From Gryllotalpicola daejeonensis (GTDB lineage Bacteria > Actinomycetota > Actinomycetes > Actinomycetales > Microbacteriaceae): DNA of 64,000 nt. Shown piece after piece: positions 52,432-60,550 of the stretch. The position numbers were made by a program, and so were the translations under genes. Numbering within the stretch: position 1 is the stretch's first letter; the number at the start of each line of letters is the position of its first letter. The notes beneath the pieces were generated by a model, which saw only the letters and a list, made by a program, of their open reading frames with translations, was not told the origin of the DNA and did not search any database. The DNA lies in NCBI RefSeq assembly GCF_039538145.1, contig NZ_BAABBV010000002.1:620001-684000 (forward strand). Reading direction: 5' to 3'.

Positions 52432-53604
52432 TCAGGAAACGGCGGTCCAGCGGGCGCTATCCGCCGCGGATCGCTCGACCGCGTCGAGCACCTGCTGCAC
52501 CTGCAGCCCGTCGTCGAACGACGGCAGCGGCTGGCGTCCTTCCGCGATGTCGAAGACGAAGTCCCGCACCTGGTGCGAGAACGGATGCTCGTACCCGAGC
52601 CCGTGGCCGGTGGGCCACCACGCCGCGGCGTACGGGTGCTCGGGCTCGGTGACGAAGATGCGGCGGAAACCCTGCTCGCCCGCGGCGTCGGTGCCGTCGT
52701 AGAACTCGAGCTCGTTCATCCTCTCAAGGTCGAAGACGATCGCGCCGCGCGAGCCGAAGATCTCGATCTTGAGCCCGTTCTTGCGGCCGGTCGCATAGCG
52801 CGTGGCCTCGAACGAGGCGACGGCGCCGCCCGAGAGCTGCCCCGTGAACCAGGCGGCGTCGTCGACGGTGACCTGGCCGCGCTCCTCAGAGGCGGTGCCC
52901 GAGAGACCGACGGTCTCGCCGAGCAGCGGGCGCTCGGTGACGAAGGTGCGCAGGTGGCCGGAGACCTGCTCGACGATCTGGCCGGTGATGAACTGCACGG
53001 CGTCGACGGCGTGCGCGCCGATGTCGCCGAGCGATCCGGAGCCCGCGAGCTTCTTGTCGAGGCGCCACGTCATCGGGCCGTTCTCGTCGACGAGCCAGTC
53101 CTGCAGGTACGCGGCGCGCGCCTGGCGCACCTCGCCGATGCGGCCGTCCTGTACGAGCTGGCGTGCGAACGTGAGCGCGGGCACGCGGCGATACGAGAAC
53201 CCGACCATCGATCGGATGCCTCGCGAGGCGGCCTCGCGCGCGGCATCCGCCATCGCCTTCGCCTCCTCGACGGTGTTCGCCAGCGGCTTCTCGCACAGGA
53301 CGTGCTTGCCCGCGGCGAGGGCGGCGATCGCGATCTCGGCGTGGCTGTCGCCGGGCGAGCAGACGTCGACCAGGTCGATGTCGTCGCGGGCGACGACCTC
53401 GCGCCAGTCGGTCGAGGCCTCTGCCCAGCCGAGCTTCTCGGCGGCGGCCTGGGTCTTGGCGGCATCGCGGCCGACGATGACCGTCATCTCGATGCCACGG
53501 GGAAGGTCGAAGAATCGCGGCGCGACTCGGAATGCCTGGCTGTGGGCGGCGCCCATGAAGCCGGTGCCGATCAGCGCGACGCGCAGTGGGGTGGTTGCAG
53601 TCAT
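52432..53604 (-). CDS. Gfo/Idh/MocA-family oxidoreductase
   Basis: Dehydrogenase of 390 residues. The Rossmann motif is RVALIGTGFMGAAHSQAF, the active-site lysine is in VLCEKPLAN, and GSLGDIGAHAVDAVQFITG is the second-domain signature. PYAAAWWPTGHGLGYEHPF is characteristic of a well-populated actinobacterial subgroup often found beside TIM-barrel isomerases. The ATG at 53604 follows AGGAGTCCG. It is the first gene of the set Gfo-TIM-ThuA-Gfo-LacI running leftward. Confidence 0.91.
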   Translation of the reverse strand: MTATTPLRVALIGTGFMGAAHSQAFRVAPRFFDLPRGIEMTVIVGRDAAKTQAAAEKLGWAEASTDWREVVARDDIDLVDVCSPGDSHAEIAIAALAAGKHVLCEKPLANTVEEAKAMADAAREAASRGIRSMVGFSYRRVPALTFARQLVQDGRIGEVRQARAAYLQDWLVDENGPMTWRLDKKLAGSGSLGDIGAHAVDAVQFITGQIVEQVSGHLRTFVTERPLLGETVGLSGTASEERGQVTVDDAAWFTGQLSGGAVASFEATRYATGRKNGLKIEIFGSRGAIVFDLERMNELEFYDGTDAAGEQGFRRIFVTEPEHPYAAAWWPTGHGLGYEHPFSHQVRDFVFDIAEGRQPLPSFDDGLQVQQVLDAVERSAADSARWTAVS

Positions 53605-53653
53605 CGGACTCCTTCGTCTCGCAAGAAACCTATCGCACAACGCAGCGGTAGTT

Positions 53654-53667
53654 TTCGCGAATTCGAA
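53654..53667. promoter_or_regulatory. Candidate operator upstream of the Gfo-TIM-ThuA-Gfo operon
   Basis: TTCGCGAA (53654-53661), immediately followed by TTCGAA (53662-53667), forms two small abutting palindromes 50 bp upstream of the operon start. LacI genes of one subgroup lie at both ends of this operon. The central CG fits LacI operators, but the assignment is tentative. Confidence 0.4.
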
Positions 53668-53687
53668 GAGAGTTCACCCGCCACGAT

Positions 53688-53731
53688 CGTTGAGGAGCAC
53701 GCGGAGCTTGCGGAGCGCGCGTCTCGAAACG
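53688..53731. repeat. REP-like intergenic hairpin element
   Basis: CGTTGAG ... CTCGAAACG bracket a GC-rich interior with repeated GCGGAGC units, just after the LacI stop. From memory, elements with this beginning and end recur between genes in Microbacteriaceae. It may also end the LacI transcript. Confidence 0.4.
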
Positions 53732-53752
53732 AGCCGCCGGCGCCTGCCGCGC

Positions 53753-54757
53753 TCAGCGCTTCGGCGGCGGCGCCGTGCTCTCGCGCACCACCAGGCTCGT
53801 CGCCAGGTCGACGCGGGCCGCGCGCAGCGCGCCGTCCTGCGCGTCGAGCGCGAGCAGCGCGGCCTGCTCGCCCATCTCGGCGAGCGGCTGGCGCACCGTG
53901 GTGAGCGGCGGTCCCGACCAGTGCGCGATCTCGAGGTCGTCGTAGCCGACGACCGACACGTCGCGGGGCACCGACAGCCCCAGCATCCGCGCCGCTTCGA
54001 GCACGCCGAGCGCCATCAGGTCGTTGCCGGCGAAGATCGCGGTCGGCCGGTCCTTCAGCTGCAGCAGCTCGCGGCCGAGCTGCAGGCCGTCCTCGCGCAG
54101 GAAGTTCCCCCACCGCAGGGCATCCTCGCGGAACGGGACACCGGCCTCGTCGAGCGCCGCGCGGAAGCCGGAGACACGCGCCCGCGAGCACATCATGTCG
54201 TTCGGGCCGCCGATCACCGCTATCGAGCGGTGCCCGAGCTCGATCAGATGGCGCGCTGCCTGCACGCCGCCCGACCAGTTCGCGCTGCCCACCGACGGCA
54301 CGTCGGGCGCAGGGTCGCCGGCGGGGTCGAGGATGACGAACGGGATGCCGCGCAGCGAGAGCCGCTCCTTCGCCGACACCGGCAGGTCGCTGAAGACCAG
54401 CACCACGCCAGACGGTCGCCGCCGCAGCACCTGATCGAGCCATTCCGGGCCGGGCGTGTGACGATTGCCGGTCTCGCTCAATACGAGGCTCAGGCCGCGC
54501 GCGACCGCCGCGCGCTGCACACCGCGGATGATCTCGATCGCGAACACGGACTCGACGCGCTCGAAGACGAGCTCGATGAACGGCTGTCGGTGGCGTTCAC
54601 CCGGCGGGCTGTAACCGTGGCTGCGCAGCGCCTGCTCGACCCGCGCCCGAGTCTTCGCCGAGACGCCGGAGCGCCCGTTCAGCACCTTCGACACCGTCGA
54701 GGGCGAGACCTCGGCCGAGCGCGCGACATTGGTCAGGGTGGCGTCCGAGCGGCTCAT
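53753..54757 (-). CDS. LacI-family regulator
   Basis: Repressor of 334 residues with helix-turn-helix TLTNVARSAEVSPSTVSKVLNGRSGVS, and effector blocks AIFAGNDLMALGVLEAARMLG and VPRDVSVVGYDDLEIAHWSG. The ATG at 54757 overlaps the stop of the GMC oxidoreductase gene (ATGA). It is therefore the last gene of the importer-GMC operon and a likely regulator of it and of the Gfo operon downstream. Confidence 0.91.
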   Translation of the reverse strand: MSRSDATLTNVARSAEVSPSTVSKVLNGRSGVSAKTRARVEQALRSHGYSPPGERHRQPFIELVFERVESVFAIEIIRGVQRAAVARGLSLVLSETGNRHTPGPEWLDQVLRRRPSGVVLVFSDLPVSAKERLSLRGIPFVILDPAGDPAPDVPSVGSANWSGGVQAARHLIELGHRSIAVIGGPNDMMCSRARVSGFRAALDEAGVPFREDALRWGNFLREDGLQLGRELLQLKDRPTAIFAGNDLMALGVLEAARMLGLSVPRDVSVVGYDDLEIAHWSGPPLTTVRQPLAEMGEQAALLALDAQDGALRAARVDLATSLVVRESTAPPPKR

Positions 54758-56868
54758 CGCGGCCAGTCCTCGACGAGCCGGGTCGCCACGCGATAGGCGT
54801 TCGCGACGATGGTCAGCGTCGGATTCACGCTGCCGTTGGTCGGGTGCAGCGACGAGTCGCAGACGACGACGCGGTGAGCGCCCCACAGCCGACCGAAGCG
54901 ATCGGTCGCGCCCGACTCTGGCGAGTCGCTCATGCGCGCGGTGCCGCAGCTGTGCTCGCCCGCCGCCGAGGCGCTGACCTTGCCGGTCTCACTGCCGACC
55001 AGGCGGCGCACCTGCTGGGCCCCGGCCGCCTCGAGCCACGTGATGCTTTCACGCGCGAGCCCGGCCTCGACCTCGCGCGACGCGGCGTGCACGTCCTTGC
55101 GGATCCGCGCCCCGGGCTTCCCCCAGCGGTCGAGCACGCCAGAGGCGAGCGAGACCCGCGAGGTCGGCAGCGGGATCTCCTGTCCCATGCCGAAGACGCC
55201 GAACGAATAGGCGCGCCCGTCGCGCATCCACTCCTTGTGCTTCGCGCCCCAGGTCGAAATCCCCGGCGCCGGCGCGAGCGCACTGGTCAGCGGCAGCAGG
55301 CTCATCAGGTCGACGAGCACGCCGCCGCCCCACGGCACACTCGGCGAGTGCACGTGGTCGAGGGTCGCGATCGAGTGGCCGGGGCCGATGAAGTTCTTGA
55401 CCTTCTGGTCGACCGTGCCGAGCACGGTCGACGCGCGGTGGTCGTGGATGTGCCGCCCGAGGTGGTCGTTCCCCAGTCCGCTGGCGAGCAGCAGGCGCGG
55501 TGTCTCGACGGCGCCGGCCGAGACGACGACCACGTCGGCGCGCACCGTCAGTCGGACGGGCTCGGCGCCCGGCGCGGTGGCGTTCGCCATGATGACGACG
55601 GATGCCCCGCCTGTGGCATCCGCCACCTCGATCGCCTCTGCGTCATACAGCACCGCGCAGTTGCCGGTGGCGACCGCGCGCGGAATGAAGGTGTTGTGCG
55701 CGCCGTTCTTCGCGTTCACCGGGCACGCGTGTCCGACGCACTGGGCGCACCGCACGCACGCCGGCCGGCCGTCGTGCGGAACGCTGTTGAGCGCGAGCGG
55801 AATCGGGCCCCAGCCCCAGCCCAGCCGATCGGCCGCCGCCGCGAGCAGGTCGCGCGCGGGCTCCGTGCCGAACGGGGGCATCGGGTAGCCCTTCGTCCGC
55901 GGCATCCGCGACGTCAGTGCGCCTTCGACGCCCGCGACTCCGAGCTCCCACTCGGCGCGGGTGTAGAACGGCTCGAGGTCGTCATAACTGATCGGCCAGT
56001 CCGCGAGGCTCGCGCCCTCCGGGTTGCCGTAGACCTCGCGCATCCGGAAGTCCTCGGGCATGAACCGCCAGGCCATGCCCTGCCAGATGCGCGTGCCGCC
56101 GCCGAACGCGTCGGCGTTCAGACCGTAGCGGTTCGCATCGCCCGTGCCGTCGATGAGCTCGTCGCCGGCATCGGTCTCGTGCACCCGGGGGTGACCAGCG
56201 CCGGGCCCGACGCGCACGCTGTAGACCGCGTTGCGCTTGTCGTGCAGGTGATCGCCCCGCAGTTCGCGGTTCGGCACCGCGGGCATGCGCTCGACGAGCA
56301 GGACCGACTTCCCGGCCTCGGCAAGCACCTGCGCCGCGACACCGCCACCCGGCCCGCTTCCGATGACGATCGCGTCGTAGTGCGAAGCGACGGATGCCGG
56401 TGCCAGACCGGTCGGCAGCGTGGGCTCCACGACCTCCGTACCCTCTGGCACATGCCGGAACCCGATCATGCCGAGCCCGACGGGGTCCTTCCGTCGCGCA
56501 TCCGCGGCGTAGTACCCCTCGTAGGCGATGCGCAGCAGCGCTGCGAAATCCTCGCCCCCCGGCGCGCCCTCCTCGAGCGCGCCCAGGATCGCATCCTGTT
56601 CAGTCGGTGTGAGATCGGCGAAGCCTGCACCCGGCCGCACGTCGCCCGCACTGGCGTCGAGCCGCGCAGCCAGGGGCGCGAGGCCGGGAACCGCGTCCAG
56701 CGGCTCCCGGCCCGCAACCCTCAGATACTCGGCGACTCCCCCATCCCAGCCGGCTGGCCAGGAATCCGCAGGGATGATGCGGTCGACCGCGGCGCGAAGC
56801 GCCCGGTCTTCGACGATCCCCTCCCGATCGTCGCTGCCCACGTCGTCAACGACCCGCGAGCGACCCAC
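54754..56868 (-). CDS. GMC-family FAD oxidoreductase fused to a gluconate-2-dehydrogenase-subunit-3-like domain
   Basis: About 704 residues. Residues 20-145 resemble the small subunit of gluconate 2-dehydrogenase (RIIPADSW.., AYEGYYAADARRKDPVGL). The rest is a GMC oxidoreductase with FAD motif VIGSGPGGGVAAQVLAEAGK, FGGGTRIWQGMAWR, the Cys-rich CVRCAQCVGHACPVNAKNG, and the C-terminal active-site block HPTNGSVNPTLTIVAN. GTG 56868 overlaps the permease gene by 23 bp; GTG 56841 is an alternative. No Tat or Sec signal is seen, so it should act in the cytoplasm on imported sugar. Relatives oxidise sugars or glycosides at C2 or C3; the substrate is unknown. Confidence 0.9.
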   Translation of the reverse strand: MGRSRVVDDVGSDDREGIVEDRALRAAVDRIIPADSWPAGWDGGVAEYLRVAGREPLDAVPGLAPLAARLDASAGDVRPGAGFADLTPTEQDAILGALEEGAPGGEDFAALLRIAYEGYYAADARRKDPVGLGMIGFRHVPEGTEVVEPTLPTGLAPASVASHYDAIVIGSGPGGGVAAQVLAEAGKSVLLVERMPAVPNRELRGDHLHDKRNAVYSVRVGPGAGHPRVHETDAGDELIDGTGDANRYGLNADAFGGGTRIWQGMAWRFMPEDFRMREVYGNPEGASLADWPISYDDLEPFYTRAEWELGVAGVEGALTSRMPRTKGYPMPPFGTEPARDLLAAAADRLGWGWGPIPLALNSVPHDGRPACVRCAQCVGHACPVNAKNGAHNTFIPRAVATGNCAVLYDAEAIEVADATGGASVVIMANATAPGAEPVRLTVRADVVVVSAGAVETPRLLLASGLGNDHLGRHIHDHRASTVLGTVDQKVKNFIGPGHSIATLDHVHSPSVPWGGGVLVDLMSLLPLTSALAPAPGISTWGAKHKEWMRDGRAYSFGVFGMGQEIPLPTSRVSLASGVLDRWGKPGARIRKDVHAASREVEAGLARESITWLEAAGAQQVRRLVGSETGKVSASAAGEHSCGTARMSDSPESGATDRFGRLWGAHRVVVCDSSLHPTNGSVNPTLTIVANAYRVATRLVEDWPR

Positions 56869-57718
56869 CGATGCCGCCGACGCTGAAGTACCGGTTCAGC
56901 GCAGCGAACACGATGATCGGCGGCAGCATCATGATGACGGCGACCGCCATGACGTTGCCCCAGTCAGTGGCGTTCTGTTGGAAGAACGTCTGCAGACCGA
57001 TCGGCAGGGTGTAGTTGACGTCGCTCTTGAGGAACACGACGGCGATCAGGTAGTCGTTCCATGCGAGCAGGAACGAGAAGATCGCGGTGGAGAGGATGCC
57101 GGGCAGCGAGTTGCGCAGCACGACTCGGGTGAACGAGCCGAACACGCTTGCGCCGTCGATCCAGGCAGCCTCCTCGAGGGTGATCGGGATCGAGTCGAAG
57201 TAGGCGGCCATCATCCAGATCGCGACCGACATCGTCGAGCCGATGTAGATGATCATGACGCCCGCGAGGTTGTCGTTCAGGTTCAGCTTCACGAACAGGA
57301 AGAACAGCGGGATGACCGCGGTCACGACCGGCAGCGACTGGATGACGAACAGGATCAGTGCGTAGCCCGAGATGAGCTTGTTGCGGCCGCGCGAGAGCAC
57401 GTAGCCGGCCGGGGCGGCGACGGCCACCGCGACGACCACGGTCACGAGCGCGACGAAGAGGCTGTTCTCAAGCCAGTAGCTCAGGTTCGTGGCCGTGAAG
57501 ATGTGCCCGTAGTTCGCGAAGGTCAGACCGGTCTCGGTCGACCCGAAGGCCGGCGTGAGCGACAGGATGAAGACTGCCACGACCGGCACGATGACGACGG
57601 CCGTGATGAACACGATCGCGAGGAAGCGCCACCACTTGCCGCGCTCGCCGAGCTCGCCGAGGCGGCGGCGCCTGCCTGCCACGCCGGCCAGGCGGATGTT
57701 TGCGGTTTCGGTGCTCAT
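56846..57718 (-). CDS. Carbohydrate ABC permease, MalG type
   Basis: Permease of 290 residues with six helices; the EAA loop is LEEAAWIDGASVFGSFTRVVL. It starts at ATG 57718 with a 4-bp overlap with the MalF-type gene, and its end overlaps the GMC gene. This tight coupling suggests that the imported compound is the substrate of the GMC oxidoreductase. There is no ATPase gene nearby. Confidence 0.92.
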   Translation of the reverse strand: MSTETANIRLAGVAGRRRRLGELGERGKWWRFLAIVFITAVVIVPVVAVFILSLTPAFGSTETGLTFANYGHIFTATNLSYWLENSLFVALVTVVVAVAVAAPAGYVLSRGRNKLISGYALILFVIQSLPVVTAVIPLFFLFVKLNLNDNLAGVMIIYIGSTMSVAIWMMAAYFDSIPITLEEAAWIDGASVFGSFTRVVLRNSLPGILSTAIFSFLLAWNDYLIAVVFLKSDVNYTLPIGLQTFFQQNATDWGNVMAVAVIMMLPPIIVFAALNRYFSVGGIGGSLAGR

Positions 57719-58674
57719 TCGATGCTGGCCTTTCGAATCTGGCGGTACAGGACCACCGAGACGATCACGAGGACGATCGTCATGATGAACGCGATGGCGA
57801 CGCCGGGGCCGACCTGCTGGTTGGCGAACACCGTCTGGTATGCCATGACGACGAGTGACTGGGTCGCGTTGACGGGGCCGCCGCCGGTCAGCAGGTAGAT
57901 CGTCGGGAAGTCGTTGACGCAGAAGATCGTCATGAGGATCCAGCTGACGTACGTGGTGCGCGAGATCATCGGCAGCGTGATGCGGGTGAAGGTCTGCCAC
58001 GTGCCTGCACCGTCGACGCGGGATGCCTCATAGACGTTGGTGTCCACCGCGGCGAGCGCCGAGCTGAGCATCATCATCATGAACGGGAAGCTGATCCACA
58101 CCTTGAAGATGCAGACGAGGACCTGGGCGGCGAGCGGGTCGCCGAGGAACGAGACGTCTCCGAAGCCGATGGCCTTGGCGATGACGGGCAGCGGCGCCTG
58201 CGGCGTCGCGACGAGCCAGTTCCACGCGGTCGCGGACACGACGGTCGGCACAACCCAGGGAAGGAGCAGCAGCACCTTGAAGACCGGGTTGGCAGGAATC
58301 TTGGTGCGCAGCAGAAGCGCGATGCCGAGGCCGATCGCCCAGCTGCCGAACACGCCCACGATCGTGAAGATGACCGTGAAGCGCGCTGCGCGCCAGAAGT
58401 CGGCCGTCTGCAGCACCGTCAGGTAGTTGTGCAGGCCGATGAAGTCGCCCGGGTCGATCAGATCGCCGTTGTGGACTGACTGGAAACCCGCGTAGATCAC
58501 CGGGTACAGGTTCAGCAGCAGCAGCAGGAAGAGCGACGGCAGCGCGAAGAAGAAGAAGGTGGTGCCGTGGTTCAGTGCCTTGTTGCGGCGCTGACGCACC
58601 GGCGCGCCGCCGCCACCGACACCCACGCCGTTCCGCGCCCTTTGCAGGCTGCGGGTGACCGACTCGGTCGACAT
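57715..58674 (-). CDS. Carbohydrate ABC permease, MalF type
   Basis: Permease of 319 residues with a basic, Gly-rich N-terminal segment before the first helix (about residue 38). The EAA loop is YEASRVDGAGTWQTFTRITLP. It pairs with the MalG-type product downstream. A hairpin and 99 bp separate it from the binding-protein gene. Confidence 0.92.
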   Translation of the reverse strand: MSTESVTRSLQRARNGVGVGGGGAPVRQRRNKALNHGTTFFFFALPSLFLLLLLNLYPVIYAGFQSVHNGDLIDPGDFIGLHNYLTVLQTADFWRAARFTVIFTIVGVFGSWAIGLGIALLLRTKIPANPVFKVLLLLPWVVPTVVSATAWNWLVATPQAPLPVIAKAIGFGDVSFLGDPLAAQVLVCIFKVWISFPFMMMMLSSALAAVDTNVYEASRVDGAGTWQTFTRITLPMISRTTYVSWILMTIFCVNDFPTIYLLTGGGPVNATQSLVVMAYQTVFANQQVGPGVAIAFIMTIVLVIVSVVLYRQIRKASIE

Positions 58675-58725
58675 TCGAAAAACTCCTTTGAAACACCCTC
58701 GAGGGCAAGTGGGGGAAAGCGAAAA

Positions 58726-58766
58726 CCGGGTGGGCCCCGCGCCCGAAGGCGGCAGGGCCCACCCGG
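58726..58766 (-). terminator. Intercistronic hairpin after the binding-protein gene
   Basis: CCGGGTGGGCCC at 58726-58737 pairs perfectly with GGGCCCACCCGG at 58755-58766, with a 17-base loop. It starts 7 bp beyond the binding-protein stop and precedes the MalF-type gene. It probably sets a higher level of binding protein than of permeases. Confidence 0.78.
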
Positions 58767-58773
58767 CTCAGGC

Positions 58774-60102
58774 CTACTTCTTCATCAAGGGCTCGATCTG
58801 GTTCTGAAGAGTCTTCAGAGCGTCGGCGGCCTTGACCTTGCCGCCGAGGATCGACTGGGTGAACGTGATCATCGGCTGGGTGCCGTCGACCGTGTACGCG
58901 ACGTTCGCGAACAGACCGGAGGTGCCGGGGGCGCCCCAGGTGTGGTAGATCGGGTTCCACTTGTCGAGGATCGTCTTGTTGTTCGAGTCGCCCGAGACCT
59001 CAGGCGTGTTCGCGATGGACTTGAGCGGCGGAAGGCCGATACCGGTCTTCTTGGTCCACAGCGTCTTCATGTTCTTGTAGTAGTACGTGAGGAACGCCTC
59101 CGAGCCCTTCTGGCTGGGGGTGTTCTTGTACATCATGATGTTGTTCGGGAAGTACAGGAAGCCCTGCTTGCCCGAGCGGCTCTTCAGCGGCTCGCCGACG
59201 ACGAGGTCGGGCGCCACAGGGCCGACGTTGGCGGGAAGGCCCGCGCCGTCCCAGCCGAACGCGAACTTCTTCGCCTTCCACTGCGACTGGACGTTCGCCG
59301 ACGTGTAGGTCGCCGAGTTCGGGTCCGAGTAGCCCTTGTGCACGAGCTCGAGGATGAAGTCGATGGCTTCCTCGTTCTCGGGGGTGACCAGGTCGGGCTC
59401 GAGCTTGTCGTTGAAGATGCCGCCGCCGTTGTTGATCATGAAGCCGGTGAGGATGTGCGAGCCCGTGAACGAGCCGGCACCCGAGCCGAGGCCGAAGCCG
59501 TAGTAGCCCTTGGCCTTGAGCTTGGCGCAGGTCTCGAGGTACTCGTCCCACGTGGTGGGGGGCGTGGCGCCCGCCTCCTCCATGAGGGTCTTGTTGTACC
59601 AGGAGCAGCGCACGTCCAGGTTGTAGGGGATCGCGGCGTAGCCGTCGTCGGTCTTCATGGTGTCGAGCAGGCCGTCAAGGAAGTCGTCCTTGAGGTCGCC
59701 CTCCCACGAGTCGAACAGGTCGTCCGCGTAGGCGATCTTGCCCTGCGCGGCGAACTGGAACGCCTGCGTGCCACCACCGGACGAGACGGCCGGGTTGGTG
59801 TTCGAGGCGACCGCCGACTGGAAGGTCTGCGTGAAGTTCGCCCACTGAATCTGCTGGTAGGTGAACGAGGGGAGCCCGGAGTCAGGCTTGTACGCGGCGA
59901 CGATGCGCTTGTCCTCGGCAAGGAAAGCGTCGCTGCCCCAGGGCATGTTCCAGAACTTGGCGGACTTCGCGCCGCCACCGCCACCCGAGCCGCCGTTGCC
60001 GCCTGCGCGGCTGCAGGCTGCGAGCAGGGTGCTTGCCGCGACCCCGCCGGCGACTCCGATGAACGTGCGACGCGTGAACGCGCCGCCTGACTGCTGTGCC
60101 AT
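58774..60102 (-). CDS. Sugar-binding lipoprotein (SBP family 1), paralogue of the one at 1859
   Basis: Substrate receptor of 442 residues. The Tat-type signal is FTRRTFIGVAGGVAASTLLAAC, with twin arginine and lipobox, followed by a Gly-rich linker. Family blocks include KFWNMPWGSDAF, YAAIPYNLDVRCSWYNKTLM and MINNGGGIFND. It shares many identical stretches with the orphan receptor at 1859-3175 and heads the operon receptor-MalF-MalG-GMC-LacI. The ATG at 60102 is followed directly by a typical N-region. The ligand is unknown but presumably similar for both receptors. Confidence 0.93.
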   Translation of the reverse strand: MAQQSGGAFTRRTFIGVAGGVAASTLLAACSRAGGNGGSGGGGGAKSAKFWNMPWGSDAFLAEDKRIVAAYKPDSGLPSFTYQQIQWANFTQTFQSAVASNTNPAVSSGGGTQAFQFAAQGKIAYADDLFDSWEGDLKDDFLDGLLDTMKTDDGYAAIPYNLDVRCSWYNKTLMEEAGATPPTTWDEYLETCAKLKAKGYYGFGLGSGAGSFTGSHILTGFMINNGGGIFNDKLEPDLVTPENEEAIDFILELVHKGYSDPNSATYTSANVQSQWKAKKFAFGWDGAGLPANVGPVAPDLVVGEPLKSRSGKQGFLYFPNNIMMYKNTPSQKGSEAFLTYYYKNMKTLWTKKTGIGLPPLKSIANTPEVSGDSNNKTILDKWNPIYHTWGAPGTSGLFANVAYTVDGTQPMITFTQSILGGKVKAADALKTLQNQIEPLMKK

Positions 60103-60484
60103 CAGTCGATCCTTCCGTCCCGTCTAAAGCGCGGGACTTTTGCTCTTCCTTGAACAAAAAATTTCCGAGCAGGCCTCGGTGTCAAGAGTGACGTGGCTAT
60201 TTCTAGCCTGCGGGTGAGGGGATGTCAATTGACCTCGGCGGGGTGTCCACGCGGGCCATCAGAAGGGCGGATTCGCCTTGTTCAGCAAGGAATTCCCCGG
60301 TCAGAGCGAGATTGGCCACCCCAAAGGCTAACCGGTTCAGTAAATCGAGCGCGAAATGTCCCCCGTACGTGGGTAGGCCGCTTTCCGGGCTCACAGGAAA
60401 TCGTGACCCAGGCGAGATTTTCCGCCCCGAAGCGCGAAACATTTCTCGCTCTGCCCCAGGCCACCGAGCCCCCTTAAACGACCG
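60103..60484. promoter_or_regulatory. 380-bp intergenic region with the promoter of the receptor-GMC operon
   Basis: Read leftward, TTGACA at 60185-60180 is a good -35 element, followed by an AT-rich stretch (AAATTTTTTG, near 60164-60154) where a -10 element would lie. Between them, CCGAG CAGGC CTCGG (60165-60179) is a small inverted repeat that could be an operator. From about 60200 to 60480 the base composition is less GC-rich than in neighbouring genes. I see no gene with a convincing start and family there; a leftward open stretch of 79 codons (60442-60203) is unsupported. Confidence 0.45.
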
Positions 60485-60539
60485 GAGGGGCGAGCTCGGC
60501 CTCCCGGAGCTGGGCTCCGGGGACCTGAACTCGCCCCTC
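60485..60539 (-). terminator. Branched hairpin terminator after the GH3 gene
   Basis: The outer stem is GAGGGGCGAG (60485-60494) with CTCGCCCCTC (60530-60539). The inner stem is CCCGGAGC (60503-60510) with GCTCCGGG (60514-60521) around the loop TGG. It lies about 12 bp beyond the GH3 stop codon. Confidence 0.75.
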
Positions 60540-60550
60540 GGGCGGTGCGG

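Noticed and set aside
60203..60442. Possible 79-residue leftward protein in the 60.1-60.5 kb gap
   Set aside because: The translation looks less like a shadow than most, but it has no ribosome binding site, no recognisable domain and no context. I noted a faint resemblance to transposase C-termini but could not support it.
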